Below are positions 15,304-23,578 of a stretch of DNA of 33,066 bases, piece by piece. The notes under the pieces are model-generated. The model saw only the letters and a list, made by a program, of their open reading frames with translations, was not told the DNA's origin and did not search any database. Source of the stretch: Aquamicrobium defluvii (GTDB lineage: Bacteria; Pseudomonadota; Alphaproteobacteria; Rhizobiales; Rhizobiaceae). The translations under genes and the position numbers were made by a program. Position 1 is the stretch's first letter. Each line of letters starts with the position of its first letter. The stretch spans positions 1 through 33,066 of the forward strand of contig NZ_SNZF01000038.1 in NCBI RefSeq assembly GCF_004363725.1, in the 5' to 3' direction.

Positions 15304-16416
15304 CTACCTGAGCGATCTGCGGAAGCGCCCGAGAGAGACGAAGAAAAAGGCGAGGCCGATCAGGGTGAGGGCGAGGAACTGGGGCCAGATGGACTCCAGC
15401 CCCGCGCCGCGGAACAGGATGGCCTGCGAAAGCGACACGAAATGCGTGTCGGGCGCCGCGGACATCAGGATGCGCATGCCCGCCGGCATGTTCTCGACCG
15501 GCGTCAGTCCGCCGGCCAGAATCTGGAGCGGAAACAGCACGAGCATCAGGAGCAGGCCGAACTGCGGCATGGAGCCCGCGACGGTGGCAAGCAGGATGCC
15601 GAGGGACGTGGAGGCGAACAGCTGGAGCGCCACGCCCAGCATGAGGAGCCAGAGCGAGCCCGCCACCGGGATCGCGAGCCAGGTCTGGACCACGACGGTC
15701 ATGGCGAAGAGCACTGCGCCCATCACCACCAGCGCCATCGGCCAGATCTTGCCGAGCATGATCTCCGTCGGCGTGACCGGCATCACGAGCATGTGCTCGA
15801 TGGTGCCGCGCTCGCGTTCGCGGATGAGCGCCGCGCCCGCCAGAATGACGGAGAGCAGCGAGACATTGTTGACCACCTCCATCATGGCGCTGAACCAGCC
15901 GGGATTGAGCTCCGGGTTGAAGCGCGCGCGCAGCACGAGCTTGACGGGAGCGGTTTCGGCGCTGCGGTAACGTTGCACGAATTCCGAAATCTCGCCGGAC
16001 ACGATGGCCTGAACATAGCCCGCGCCGGTGAATGCCTGCGTCATGCGCGTGGCGTCGACATTGAGCTGCATCGCCGGTTGCTTGCCGGCAAGAACGTCGC
16101 GCTGGAAGTTCGGGGGGATCACAAGCGCGAAAGTGTCGATGCCGGCATCCATGCGGTGGTTCATCTCAGACAGCGTGATCGTCTGGGGCGGCGCGAAGTA
16201 GGGCAGGTAAAAAGCCTGGCCGACACGCGCCGAAAGGGGCGAGAGGTCTTCGTCCACGATGGAGATCGGCGCCTTGTTGAGCGTGAAGGGCGTGGCCGTC
16301 GCGGCCGCGTAGATCTGGACCGAGAAGGCCGCGCCGATCAGCACCAGCAGGGCAGGCGTGCGCAACAGGCCCCACAACTCCTTGATGCCCAGCCGCCATA
16401 TGGTCGACAGCCGCAT
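15304..16416 (-). CDS. yhhJ: ABC-2 type membrane permease (YhhJ-like)
   Basis: 370 residues: one N-terminal transmembrane helix (about 21-38), a large extracytoplasmic loop (about 40-185), then five hydrophobic segments between about 185 and 365, the ABC2_membrane_3 layout. The phrase RERERGTIEHMLVMPVTPTEIMLGKIWP, core RGTIEHMLVMPVTP, is the coupling-helix motif of the family. It follows the ATPase gene after 2 bases and is the last gene of a yhiI-rbbA-yhhJ set, in which HlyD-like, double-ATPase/permease and second permease subunits form one inner-membrane export complex. The substrate is not known in any organism with confidence. Confidence 0.88.
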   Translation of the reverse strand: MRLSTIWRLGIKELWGLLRTPALLVLIGAAFSVQIYAAATATPFTLNKAPISIVDEDLSPLSARVGQAFYLPYFAPPQTITLSEMNHRMDAGIDTFALVIPPNFQRDVLAGKQPAMQLNVDATRMTQAFTGAGYVQAIVSGEISEFVQRYRSAETAPVKLVLRARFNPELNPGWFSAMMEVVNNVSLLSVILAGAALIRERERGTIEHMLVMPVTPTEIMLGKIWPMALVVMGAVLFAMTVVVQTWLAIPVAGSLWLLMLGVALQLFASTSLGILLATVAGSMPQFGLLLMLVLFPLQILAGGLTPVENMPAGMRILMSAAPDTHFVSLSQAILFRGAGLESIWPQFLALTLIGLAFFFVSLGRFRRSLR

Positions 16417-16418
16417 GG

Positions 16419-19202
16419 TCAGCGCGCCTGCTTGCGAAGGAAGAGCGCGCTGAGCGCGAGCAGGACGGGGCCGGCAGCAAGCAGCGGCAGGAAGGAGGAG
16501 GCCAGGTCTCCCAGTCCCAGCGCCTTCGAGAAGGTGCCGCGGGCGATGGTGATGAAATGCGTGGCCGGATTGATCGCGCCGATCACGGCGGCCGAACCCT
16601 CCATCGAGGCCACCGGGTCGATCATGCCGGAATATTGCACCGCAAGCAGCATGGAGACGATGGTGGTGAGGAAGATTGCCGCGATCTGGCTGTTCATGAA
16701 GCTCGATATGAACAGGCCGAGCCCGGTGGCGGCGACCGCATAGAGCAGCCCGCCCAGAACATAGGCCGGCAGGCTGCCGGAGAACGGCACGCCCTGCACG
16801 AACACGGCGAAGGCCGTGAGCGTGACGAAATTCAGCATGGCGAGGCCGACATAGGGGATCTGCTTGCCAAGCAGGAACTCCAGCCGCGAGACGGGCGTGA
16901 CATAGAGATTGACGATGGAGCCCAGATCCTTCTCGCGCACGATGGAAAGCGTGGCCAGCATGGTCGGGATGAACAGCAGCACGAGGCCGATGACGGCCGG
17001 CACCATGGCGATGAGGCTTTCGATGTTGGGGTTGTAGCGGAAGCGCGTCTCCAGGCTGAAATCGCCGGCCAGCGCGGCTTCACCATAGGCCTCGCGCGCC
17101 TGCCGCATCAGCCAGTGCGCGTGCAGCCCCTCCACGTAGCCCTGCGCGGTTTCGGCGCGCGAGGGCATGGATCCGTCGATCCAGCCGCCTATATCCACCT
17201 CGCGCCCGGCCGAGATGTCGCGCGCGAAGCCCGGCGGAATCTCGATAGCGAGGCTCAGTTCGCCATTGCGCATGCGCCTGTCGAGATCGGCCGGATCGGT
17301 GATCGGCGGGCGCTCGGTGAAATAGCGCGAGCCTGCGATATCGAGCGTGTAGTCGCGGCTTATCGTGGTCTGGTCGTGGTCCAGAACGGCGAAGGGCAGG
17401 TCCTCGACATCCATGCTGATGCCATAGCCCAGCACGAACAGCAGGATGAGGCTGCCGATGAAGGCGAAGGAAGCGCGGATCGGGTCGCGGCGCAGTTCCA
17501 GCGCCTCACGTCTGGCATAGCTGCCGATGCGGCGGGGGTCGAGAAAACGCCTCGGCACCGGCCGGTGCCCGTGCTCGACGGCCTGCGCGATGTCGGGCGC
17601 GGCGGGCCCGTCTTCCGAAGCGGTGGCCTGTTCGCCTTCCTCCTGTGCGATCGCTTCCTTGAGGTAGGAGACGAAGGCTTCTTCCAGATCGGCGCTGCCG
17701 CGCTTTTCCACGATTCCCGCCGGCGTGTCGCTGACCAGCACCTTGCCGGCATGCATGAGCGAAATGCGGTCGCAGCGCTCCGCCTCGTTCATGAAATGCG
17801 TCGAGATGAAGATCGTCACGCCGTCATTGCGCGACAGGTCCACGAAGCTTTGCCACAGCGCATCGCGCGCGATCGGATCGACGCCGGAGGTGGGCTCGTC
17901 GAGGATCAGCATCTCCGGCGCGTGGATCATGGCGACGGCGAGCGACAGGCGCTGGGTCAGCCCGAGCGGCAGGGAATCCGGCAACGCTTCCATGACCTCG
18001 ACGAGGTCGAAGCGCCGCGCCATCTCCTCGATGCGCGCGGGAATATCGGCTGCGGGAAGCTGGAAAAGGCGGGCGTGCAGGTCGAGATTCTGCCGTACCG
18101 TAAGCTCCGTGTAGAGGGAGAAGGACTGCGACATGTAGCCGACGCGCCGGCGCGTATCGATGTCGCGCGGATCGACCTCCTGCCCGAACAGCTTCGCCGT
18201 GCCCTCGCTTGCGGGCAGGAGCCCGGTCAGCATTTTCATCGTCGTGGTCTTGCCGCAGCCGTTGGAACCGAGAAAGCCGAAGATCTCGCCGCGCGGAATG
18301 CGGAAGCTGACATTGTCGACCGCGGTGAAATCGCCGAAGCGGATGGTCAGCCCATCGGCCTCGATCGCGGCGTCCCCGTCGCCATCCTTGGGGCGCGGCG
18401 GGATTTCCACCTTGCGGTGAAGCCTGCGCTTTTCCTCCGGCATCAGTGCGATGAAGGCTTCGTCCAGCGAGGATGTGCCGGTGCGCTCGCGTAACTCGGC
18501 CGGCGTGCCGGTGGCGAGCACCCGCCCGCCATCCATCGCGACCAGCCAGTCGAAGCCGGACGCCTCGTCCATATAGGCTGTGGCGACGATGACGCCCATG
18601 CCGGGCCTGTCCTTCCGGATGCCGTTGATCAGGTCCCAGAACTGGCGGCGTGCCAGCGGGTCGACGCCCGTGGTCGGCTCGTCGAGGATCAGCAGGTCGG
18701 GATCGTGGATCAGCGCGCAGCAGAGGCCCAGCTTCTGCTTCATGCCGCCCGAGAGCTTGCCCGCCGGCCGGTCCGGGAAGGGGTCGAGGCCGGTCGCCTC
18801 CAGAAGCTCGTGGATGCGGCGGTGGCGTTCCTTGCGGGCATGGCCGAACAGGCGGCCGAAGAAATCGACATTCTCGAACACCGAAAGCGTCGGGTAGAGG
18901 TTCTTGCCGAGACCCTGCGGCATATAGGCGATGCGCGGGCCGACATCGGTGCGCTGGTGCGCGTCGCGCATGTCCGCGCCCAGCGCCTCGACCTCGCCCT
19001 GCTGGATCTTGCGTGCGCCCGCGACCAGCGAAAGCAGTGTCGATTTGCCGACGCCGTCCGGTCCGATCAGCCCGATTATCCGGCCGGCGGAAAAGTCGAG
19101 CGTCACATCGTCCAGCGCGCGCGTTTTCTTGAAGGCATGACTGACGGATCGCATGCGCGCGGCAAGAGGTGGCGTATCGCCGTCCTGCCTTGGCCCGGTC
19201 AT
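16419..19202 (-). CDS. rbbA: Fused double ABC ATPase / ABC-2 permease (RbbA/YhiH-like)
   Basis: 927 residues, close to E. coli RbbA. The first ATPase domain (about 15-250) has Walker A GPDGVGKST, signature LSGGMKQKLG and Walker B LLILDEPTTGVDP. The second (about 285-510) has GSNGCGKTTTMKML, a degenerate signature PLGLTQRLSLA and MLILDEPTSGVDP. An ABC-2 permease domain of about six helices follows (580-925), including SIVREKDLGSIVNLYVTPVS. E. coli RbbA was described as a ribosome-associated ATPase, but the fused permease and the neighbouring HlyD and YhhJ genes fit an exporter. ATG 19202 overlaps the preceding stop (ATGA). A longer open frame to 19235 would only extend the overlap. Confidence 0.9.
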   Translation of the reverse strand: MTGPRQDGDTPPLAARMRSVSHAFKKTRALDDVTLDFSAGRIIGLIGPDGVGKSTLLSLVAGARKIQQGEVEALGADMRDAHQRTDVGPRIAYMPQGLGKNLYPTLSVFENVDFFGRLFGHARKERHRRIHELLEATGLDPFPDRPAGKLSGGMKQKLGLCCALIHDPDLLILDEPTTGVDPLARRQFWDLINGIRKDRPGMGVIVATAYMDEASGFDWLVAMDGGRVLATGTPAELRERTGTSSLDEAFIALMPEEKRRLHRKVEIPPRPKDGDGDAAIEADGLTIRFGDFTAVDNVSFRIPRGEIFGFLGSNGCGKTTTMKMLTGLLPASEGTAKLFGQEVDPRDIDTRRRVGYMSQSFSLYTELTVRQNLDLHARLFQLPAADIPARIEEMARRFDLVEVMEALPDSLPLGLTQRLSLAVAMIHAPEMLILDEPTSGVDPIARDALWQSFVDLSRNDGVTIFISTHFMNEAERCDRISLMHAGKVLVSDTPAGIVEKRGSADLEEAFVSYLKEAIAQEEGEQATASEDGPAAPDIAQAVEHGHRPVPRRFLDPRRIGSYARREALELRRDPIRASFAFIGSLILLFVLGYGISMDVEDLPFAVLDHDQTTISRDYTLDIAGSRYFTERPPITDPADLDRRMRNGELSLAIEIPPGFARDISAGREVDIGGWIDGSMPSRAETAQGYVEGLHAHWLMRQAREAYGEAALAGDFSLETRFRYNPNIESLIAMVPAVIGLVLLFIPTMLATLSIVREKDLGSIVNLYVTPVSRLEFLLGKQIPYVGLAMLNFVTLTAFAVFVQGVPFSGSLPAYVLGGLLYAVAATGLGLFISSFMNSQIAAIFLTTIVSMLLAVQYSGMIDPVASMEGSAAVIGAINPATHFITIARGTFSKALGLGDLASSFLPLLAAGPVLLALSALFLRKQAR

Positions 19203-20272
19203 TCCAGAATGCCGGTGTTCAACGCTTCGGGCCATTGTGCCGCCGGGTCGAGCTTCACATAGGCCATGCCCGGCAGGCCGGGTTTGACATAGTCGGCATG
19301 CTTGCGCAGCAGGTCGGGCGCAATCCGCACGCGGATGCGGAACATCAGGCCGACCCGCTCCTCGGACGTCTCGACCGTGCGCGGCGTGAACTGGGCGACA
19401 TCGGAAATGAAGGATACCTGTGCCGGAATGACCACGCCGGGCGCGGTATCCAGCACGATCCGCGCCTCGGAGCCCAGCGCCACGCGCCCCGCCGGCACGG
19501 TGGGCAGGAAGAAGGTCATGTAGACATCGCCCGGATCGATCAGGTTGAGAACGCGCCCGCCGCCCGCGATCACCTCGCCCGGCTGCGCCACCAGATATTG
19601 CACCCGGCCGTCGCGCGGCGAGCGCAACGTGCTGTCGTCGATCTCGACCTGGATTCGGTCGATGGCCGCCTCGGCCGCCTCGATGGTTGCCTCCGCATCC
19701 ACGATGCGCGCTTTCGCCGTCGCCATGCCGGCCGCCGCCGAGGCCGCCTGCGCCCGCGCCGCGTCCAGCGCCGCCCTCGCGCCAGCCATCCGCGCGCGGT
19801 CATCGTCAAGCGTCTGCTGGGAAATGGCGTTGGTTCGGGCAAGCTGTTCGGAACGGCTGAAGCGGCGCTCCGCAGACTCGAATTCCGTCTGGCGCTGGGC
19901 GACTATGGCAAGGGCGGCCGAATGCTCGGCCTCGGCCTGCGCGACGCCGCTTTCGGCGACATCGCGCGCGATCCGCCCGCGCTGCATCTGGGCACGCGCC
20001 TCGCGCAGTTGCGCATCGAGCTGCTGGGTGTCCATATGCGCCAGCACCTCGCCGCGGGTGACGGTCTGTCCCTCCTGCACGACGATGTCGCTGATGCGGC
20101 CACCGGTGCGCGTGGATATGTCGATGGCAACGGCCTCGACACGGCCATTGCCCGACGCGACCCAATCCGGCAGGGCCGGTTCCGCCAGGCGCTGGGTCAA
20201 ATACCAGCCCGCCGCAACCGCCGCGACAACCGCCGCGATCCAAAACCAACGATTGCCCAGCATGGCCCTCAT
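19199..20272 (-). CDS. yhiI: HlyD-family membrane-fusion/periplasmic adaptor protein (YhiI-like)
   Basis: 357 residues from ATG 20272. A single N-terminal membrane helix WFWIAAVVAAVAAGWYL is followed by the first lipoyl half (GRISDIVVQEGQTVTRGEVLAHMD), a long coiled-coil hairpin rich in Ala/Arg/Glu (about 85-215), the second lipoyl half and a beta barrel. It would link the inner-membrane RbbA/YhhJ complex to the periplasm or an outer-membrane channel. The frame is open to a TTG at 20374, but that codon is the first base group of an FNR/FixK-type box (20361-20374) and the predicted transcription start is near 20326, so translation should begin at 20272 or 20263. ATG 20350 is the alternative if transcription starts further upstream. 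Ribosome sites are weak. Confidence 0.85.
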   Translation of the reverse strand: MRAMLGNRWFWIAAVVAAVAAGWYLTQRLAEPALPDWVASGNGRVEAVAIDISTRTGGRISDIVVQEGQTVTRGEVLAHMDTQQLDAQLREARAQMQRGRIARDVAESGVAQAEAEHSAALAIVAQRQTEFESAERRFSRSEQLARTNAISQQTLDDDRARMAGARAALDAARAQAASAAAGMATAKARIVDAEATIEAAEAAIDRIQVEIDDSTLRSPRDGRVQYLVAQPGEVIAGGGRVLNLIDPGDVYMTFFLPTVPAGRVALGSEARIVLDTAPGVVIPAQVSFISDVAQFTPRTVETSEERVGLMFRIRVRIAPDLLRKHADYVKPGLPGMAYVKLDPAAQWPEALNTGILE

Positions 20273-20360
20273 CCGTTTGAGTTCGACGCGCCCTTTTGGC
20301 GTGAGCCCGTGCGGGCCGTTTGGCGGTGTGCGATCATTTCGCTCGATCATCGAAGCTGCC

Positions 20361-20374
20361 ATGATCTTTGTCAA
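20361..20374. promoter_or_regulatory. FNR/FixK-type box upstream of yhiI-rbbA-yhhJ
   Basis: On the minus strand TTGACAAAGATCAT fits TTGAT-N4-ATCAA at 8 of 10 positions (TTGA-N6-TCAA at 7 of 8). An AATGAT hexamer at 20338-20333 is placed as a -10 would be for a class II site centred 41.5 bases upstream of a start near 20326. It lies in the 45-base gap after arcC. Confidence 0.55.
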
Positions 20375-20419
20375 ACCTGGTGACCGGCGCCGCCCGATTG
20401 CGCATTTGCGGGACAGGAT

Positions 20420-21325
20420 TCAGGAGATGAGCGTTCCGGCGCGGCCTTCGAGGATCGCGGCGGCATCCTCCAGCCGCCCGATGCCTGCCATGCGGCCGGG
20501 CCTGGCGGCGAACAGGCAGGCCGCCTCGACCTTCGGCCCCATCGAGCCGGCGGGAAAGGCCGCTGCATCGATCCGGTCGGGGCGGACATGCCTGATCGGC
20601 CTTTGCCCCGGCGTCCCCCAATCCTCATAGACGGCTTCGACGTCGGTCAGCATCAGGAAGGCATCGGCGCCGAGCTGTTCGGCGAGCAGCCCCGCGGCGC
20701 GGTCCTTGTCGATCACCGCCTCGACACCGACAAGATCGCCGGCCCGATCGCGGATGACAGGTATGCCGCCGCCGCCCGCGCAGATGACGGTGACGCCGCA
20801 ATCCACCAGAAGCCGGATGGTCTCGATCTGGGTGATGCGCTTCGGCAGGGGTGACGGCACGACCCTGCGCCAGCGTCCGTCCGTCTCCTCGACCAGCGGC
20901 CAGCCGTGGCTCCGGCGTACCTTGGCGGCTTCGGTATCGTCATAGACCGGGCCTATCGGCTTTTCGGGCCGGGCGAAGGCGGGGTCGTTCGGGTCGACCT
21001 CGATCTGGGTGAGCAGCGTGGCGAGCTTGGTGCCCGGCGCCAGCGCATTGGCGAGTTCCTGCTCGACCAGATAGCCGATCATGCCCACGCTTTCGGCGCC
21101 CAATATGTCGAGCGGATAGGGCGCGACGTCCTTGTAGGCGGAGGCCTGCAAGGCCAGCAGCCCGACCTGCGGGCCGTTGCCATGCGCAACCACGATGTCA
21201 TGCCGGCGCGTCAGGCCCGCAAGCGCCGAAGCGGCCCTGCGCACATTGGCCCGCTGGACCTCCGCCGTCATCGGCTCCCCGCGTTTGAGCAGGGCATTGC
21301 CGCCGAGCGCGACGACCACGCGCAT
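20420..21325 (-). CDS. arcC: Carbamate kinase
   Basis: 301 residues. It transfers phosphate from carbamoyl phosphate to ADP, giving ATP, ammonia and CO2: the ATP-yielding last step of the arginine deiminase pathway. Amino-acid kinase landmarks are VVALGGNALLKRGEPM at the N-terminus, AHGNGPQVGLLALQ, VVPSPLPKRITQIETIRLL, VICAGGGGIPVI and VIDKDRAAGLLAEQLGADAFLMLTDV (core DKDRAAGLLA). It starts 1 base after the stop of arcB, in a tight arcD-arcA-arcB-arcC series. The complete pathway nearby supports a catabolic role. Confidence 0.95.
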   Translation of the reverse strand: MRVVVALGGNALLKRGEPMTAEVQRANVRRAASALAGLTRRHDIVVAHGNGPQVGLLALQASAYKDVAPYPLDILGAESVGMIGYLVEQELANALAPGTKLATLLTQIEVDPNDPAFARPEKPIGPVYDDTEAAKVRRSHGWPLVEETDGRWRRVVPSPLPKRITQIETIRLLVDCGVTVICAGGGGIPVIRDRAGDLVGVEAVIDKDRAAGLLAEQLGADAFLMLTDVEAVYEDWGTPGQRPIRHVRPDRIDAAAFPAGSMGPKVEAACLFAARPGRMAGIGRLEDAAAILEGRAGTLIS

Positions 21326-21326
21326 C

Positions 21327-22328
21327 TCAGGCCCCCAGCGTGGCCACGAGTATGGCCTTGATGGTGTGCATGCGGTTTTCCGCCTGGTCGAAGACCACCG
21401 AGGCTTCGGATTCGAAGACCTCCTCCGTTACCTCCATGCTGTCGATGCCATATTGGCGGAAGATCTTCTCGCCGACCTCCGTTTCGCGATTGTGGAAGGC
21501 CGGCAGGCAATGCATGAACTTGGCGTGCGGATTGCCTGTCGCCTGCATGATTTGCGAGGTGACGCGATAGGGCGTCAGCAGCCCGATCCGCTCCTGCCAC
21601 ACCGAATCCGGCTCGCCCATGGAAACCCACACGTCGGTATAGACGAAATCACAGCCTTTTGCGGCTTCCAGCGGGTCCTCGGTCAGCGTGATGGTGGCGC
21701 CGGTGCGGCGGGCGATGTCGGTGCATTGCTCCACCAGCGTCTCGTCCGGCCAGCATTGCTTGGGCGCGCCGAGGCGGACATCCATGCCGATCTGTGCCGC
21801 ACCCGTCAGCAGCGAGTTGCCCATGTTGTTGCCGGCATCGCCGAGGAAGCAGAAGGCGACCTGCGACAGGTGCTTGCGGGTGTATTCGCGCATGGTCAGG
21901 AAATCGGCGAGGATCTGCGTGGGATGGAACTCGTCGGTCAGTCCGTTGTAGACCGGCACGCCAGACCAGACGGCCAGCGTTTCGGCCTGTTCCTGCCCGA
22001 AGCCGCGATATTCGATGCCGTCATAGAGCCGGCCGAGCACGCGGGCGGTGTCCTTCATGGACTCCTTCTTGCCGATCTGTGTGCCGGTCGGCCCCAGATA
22101 GGTGACATGCGCGCCCTGGTCGTAGGCCGCCACCTCGAAGCCGGTGCGCGTTCGGGTGGAATCCTTCTCGAAGATCAGCGCGATGTTCTTGCCCTTCAGC
22201 CGCGGCTCCTCGTAGCCGCCATATTTCGCCTGCTTGAGCGAGGCCGAGAGTCTGAGCAGGAAGCGGATGTCGTCCGGCGAGAAATCGAGCAGCTTGAGCA
22301 CGCTGCGGCCCTTGAGGTTCACGGCCAT
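21327..22328 (-). CDS. arcB: Ornithine carbamoyltransferase, catabolic
   Basis: 333 residues. In this pathway it splits citrulline with phosphate into ornithine and carbamoyl phosphate. Landmarks: carbamoyl-phosphate loop EKDSTRTRTGFEVAA, HPTQILADFLTM, DVWVSMGEP and the ornithine-binding FMHCLPAFHN. The length and position between arcA and arcC favour the catabolic enzyme over the biosynthetic ArgF. The ATG is preceded by GGAGGAG, a strong ribosome site, and lies 12 bases after the arcA stop. Confidence 0.94.
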   Translation of the reverse strand: MAVNLKGRSVLKLLDFSPDDIRFLLRLSASLKQAKYGGYEEPRLKGKNIALIFEKDSTRTRTGFEVAAYDQGAHVTYLGPTGTQIGKKESMKDTARVLGRLYDGIEYRGFGQEQAETLAVWSGVPVYNGLTDEFHPTQILADFLTMREYTRKHLSQVAFCFLGDAGNNMGNSLLTGAAQIGMDVRLGAPKQCWPDETLVEQCTDIARRTGATITLTEDPLEAAKGCDFVYTDVWVSMGEPDSVWQERIGLLTPYRVTSQIMQATGNPHAKFMHCLPAFHNRETEVGEKIFRQYGIDSMEVTEEVFESEASVVFDQAENRMHTIKAILVATLGA

Positions 22329-22340
22329 GGCGTCTCCTCC

Positions 22341-23567
22341 TCACACCGGATCGCGGATAAGCGGGCAGGTCATGCAATGGCCGCCGCCGCGTCCGCGTCC
22401 GAGTTCCGCGCCCGGCACGGTGATGACCTCCACGCCGGCCTTGCGCAATTGCGTGTTCGTGTAGGTGTTGCGGTCGTAGCCGACGACCACGCCGGGCTCC
22501 AGCGCCACGACGTTGTTGCCGTCGTCCCACTGCTCCCGTTCCGCGATATAGGCGTTGCCGCCGGTCTGGACGATGCGCAGCTTCGGCAGGCCGAGTGCCC
22601 CGGCGACGACCTCGGTGAGGTGGCTCGTCTCCTCGCGCACGTCGATCTGCCAGTCCTTCTCGCCCGGCCGCAGGGAATAGGCCGTGATGCCGTCCACGAC
22701 CTCCGAGAACAGCGTGACCAGATCGCGATCGCAGAAGGTGAAGACGGTGTCGAGATGCATCGAGGCACGCTCGACGGGCAGCTTGCAGGCGATGACGCGT
22801 TCGGCCCCGCCCTGCGCGAACAGCGCCCGGGCAAGCTGGCCGACCGCGTGCGGCGTCGTGCGCTCGCCCATGCCGACCAGCACCAGCCCGTTGCCGAGCG
22901 GCATGACGTCGCCGCCCTCCAGCGTGGCCAGCCCGTAGTCGTGGTCGGGATCTCCCCACCAGACGGGAAAGCCGGCGTCGCGGAAATCGGGGTGGAAGCG
23001 GTAGATGGCCGCTATGTTGACCGTCTCCAGCTTGCGTGCGTTCCACCGCATCGGGTTGAGCGTCACGCCGCCATAGATCCAGCAGGTGGTGTCGCGGGTG
23101 AAGAGATGGTTGGGCAATGGCGGCAGGATGAAATCCTGCGCCCGCAGCACCGGGGCGACCACACCCCTGGCCTCGATGGCCAGTTCCGCCTTGCTCATGC
23201 CGCCCATGAGGATGAGCGACAGCGTGTCGGCGTCCGCCTCCATCAGCATGGCCATGAGATCGTCGGCAAGGCCGACGCCGACCGTGTTCTCGCTGATCCG
23301 CCGTTCCAGCAGCCAGCGGCGCGCTTCCATGTCCTGCATTGTCTCGGCAAGCGTTTCGCGCAGGAACACGACCTCAGCGCCGCGATAGCGGATGGCGTCG
23401 ACGAAGGTCATGTGCTCGACGCGCGCCTGCTTGACCCACAGCACGTCGTCGAAAAGCAGTTCCTCGCAGTTGGAGGGGGTTAGGCGGGCCAGCGCCGCGC
23501 CGGGGCGATCGACGAGCACGCGGTGCAGCTTGCCCACCTCGGAATGGACGCCATAGGCAATCGGCAT
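22341..23567 (-). CDS. arcA: Arginine deiminase
   Basis: 408 residues. It hydrolyses arginine to citrulline and ammonia, the first step of the pathway. It starts GVHSEVGKLHRVLVDRPG, has LFTRDTTCWIYGG, then LEGGDVMPLGNG, the catalytic His region ASMHLDTVFTFCD, and a C-terminal loop GRGRGGGHCMTCPL with the predicted nucleophile C398. ATG 23567 is 11 bases after the transporter stop. The frame is open to 23663 (a His-rich stretch), but that lies within the transporter gene and has no homology. Besides ATP generation the ammonia may buffer acid. Confidence 0.96.
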   Translation of the reverse strand: MPIAYGVHSEVGKLHRVLVDRPGAALARLTPSNCEELLFDDVLWVKQARVEHMTFVDAIRYRGAEVVFLRETLAETMQDMEARRWLLERRISENTVGVGLADDLMAMLMEADADTLSLILMGGMSKAELAIEARGVVAPVLRAQDFILPPLPNHLFTRDTTCWIYGGVTLNPMRWNARKLETVNIAAIYRFHPDFRDAGFPVWWGDPDHDYGLATLEGGDVMPLGNGLVLVGMGERTTPHAVGQLARALFAQGGAERVIACKLPVERASMHLDTVFTFCDRDLVTLFSEVVDGITAYSLRPGEKDWQIDVREETSHLTEVVAGALGLPKLRIVQTGGNAYIAEREQWDDGNNVVALEPGVVVGYDRNTYTNTQLRKAGVEVITVPGAELGRGRGGGHCMTCPLIRDPV

Positions 23568-23578
23568 GTCGTTCTCCT

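Noticed and set aside
16557..18494. Plus-strand open frame of 645 codons opposite rbbA
   Set aside because: Antisense shadow of the permease and second ATPase domains; no recognisable fold.
21177..23483. Plus-strand open frame of 768 codons opposite arcA, arcB and arcC
   Set aside because: Low-complexity His/Arg/Asp-rich translation, no motif, wholly antisense to well-conserved enzymes.
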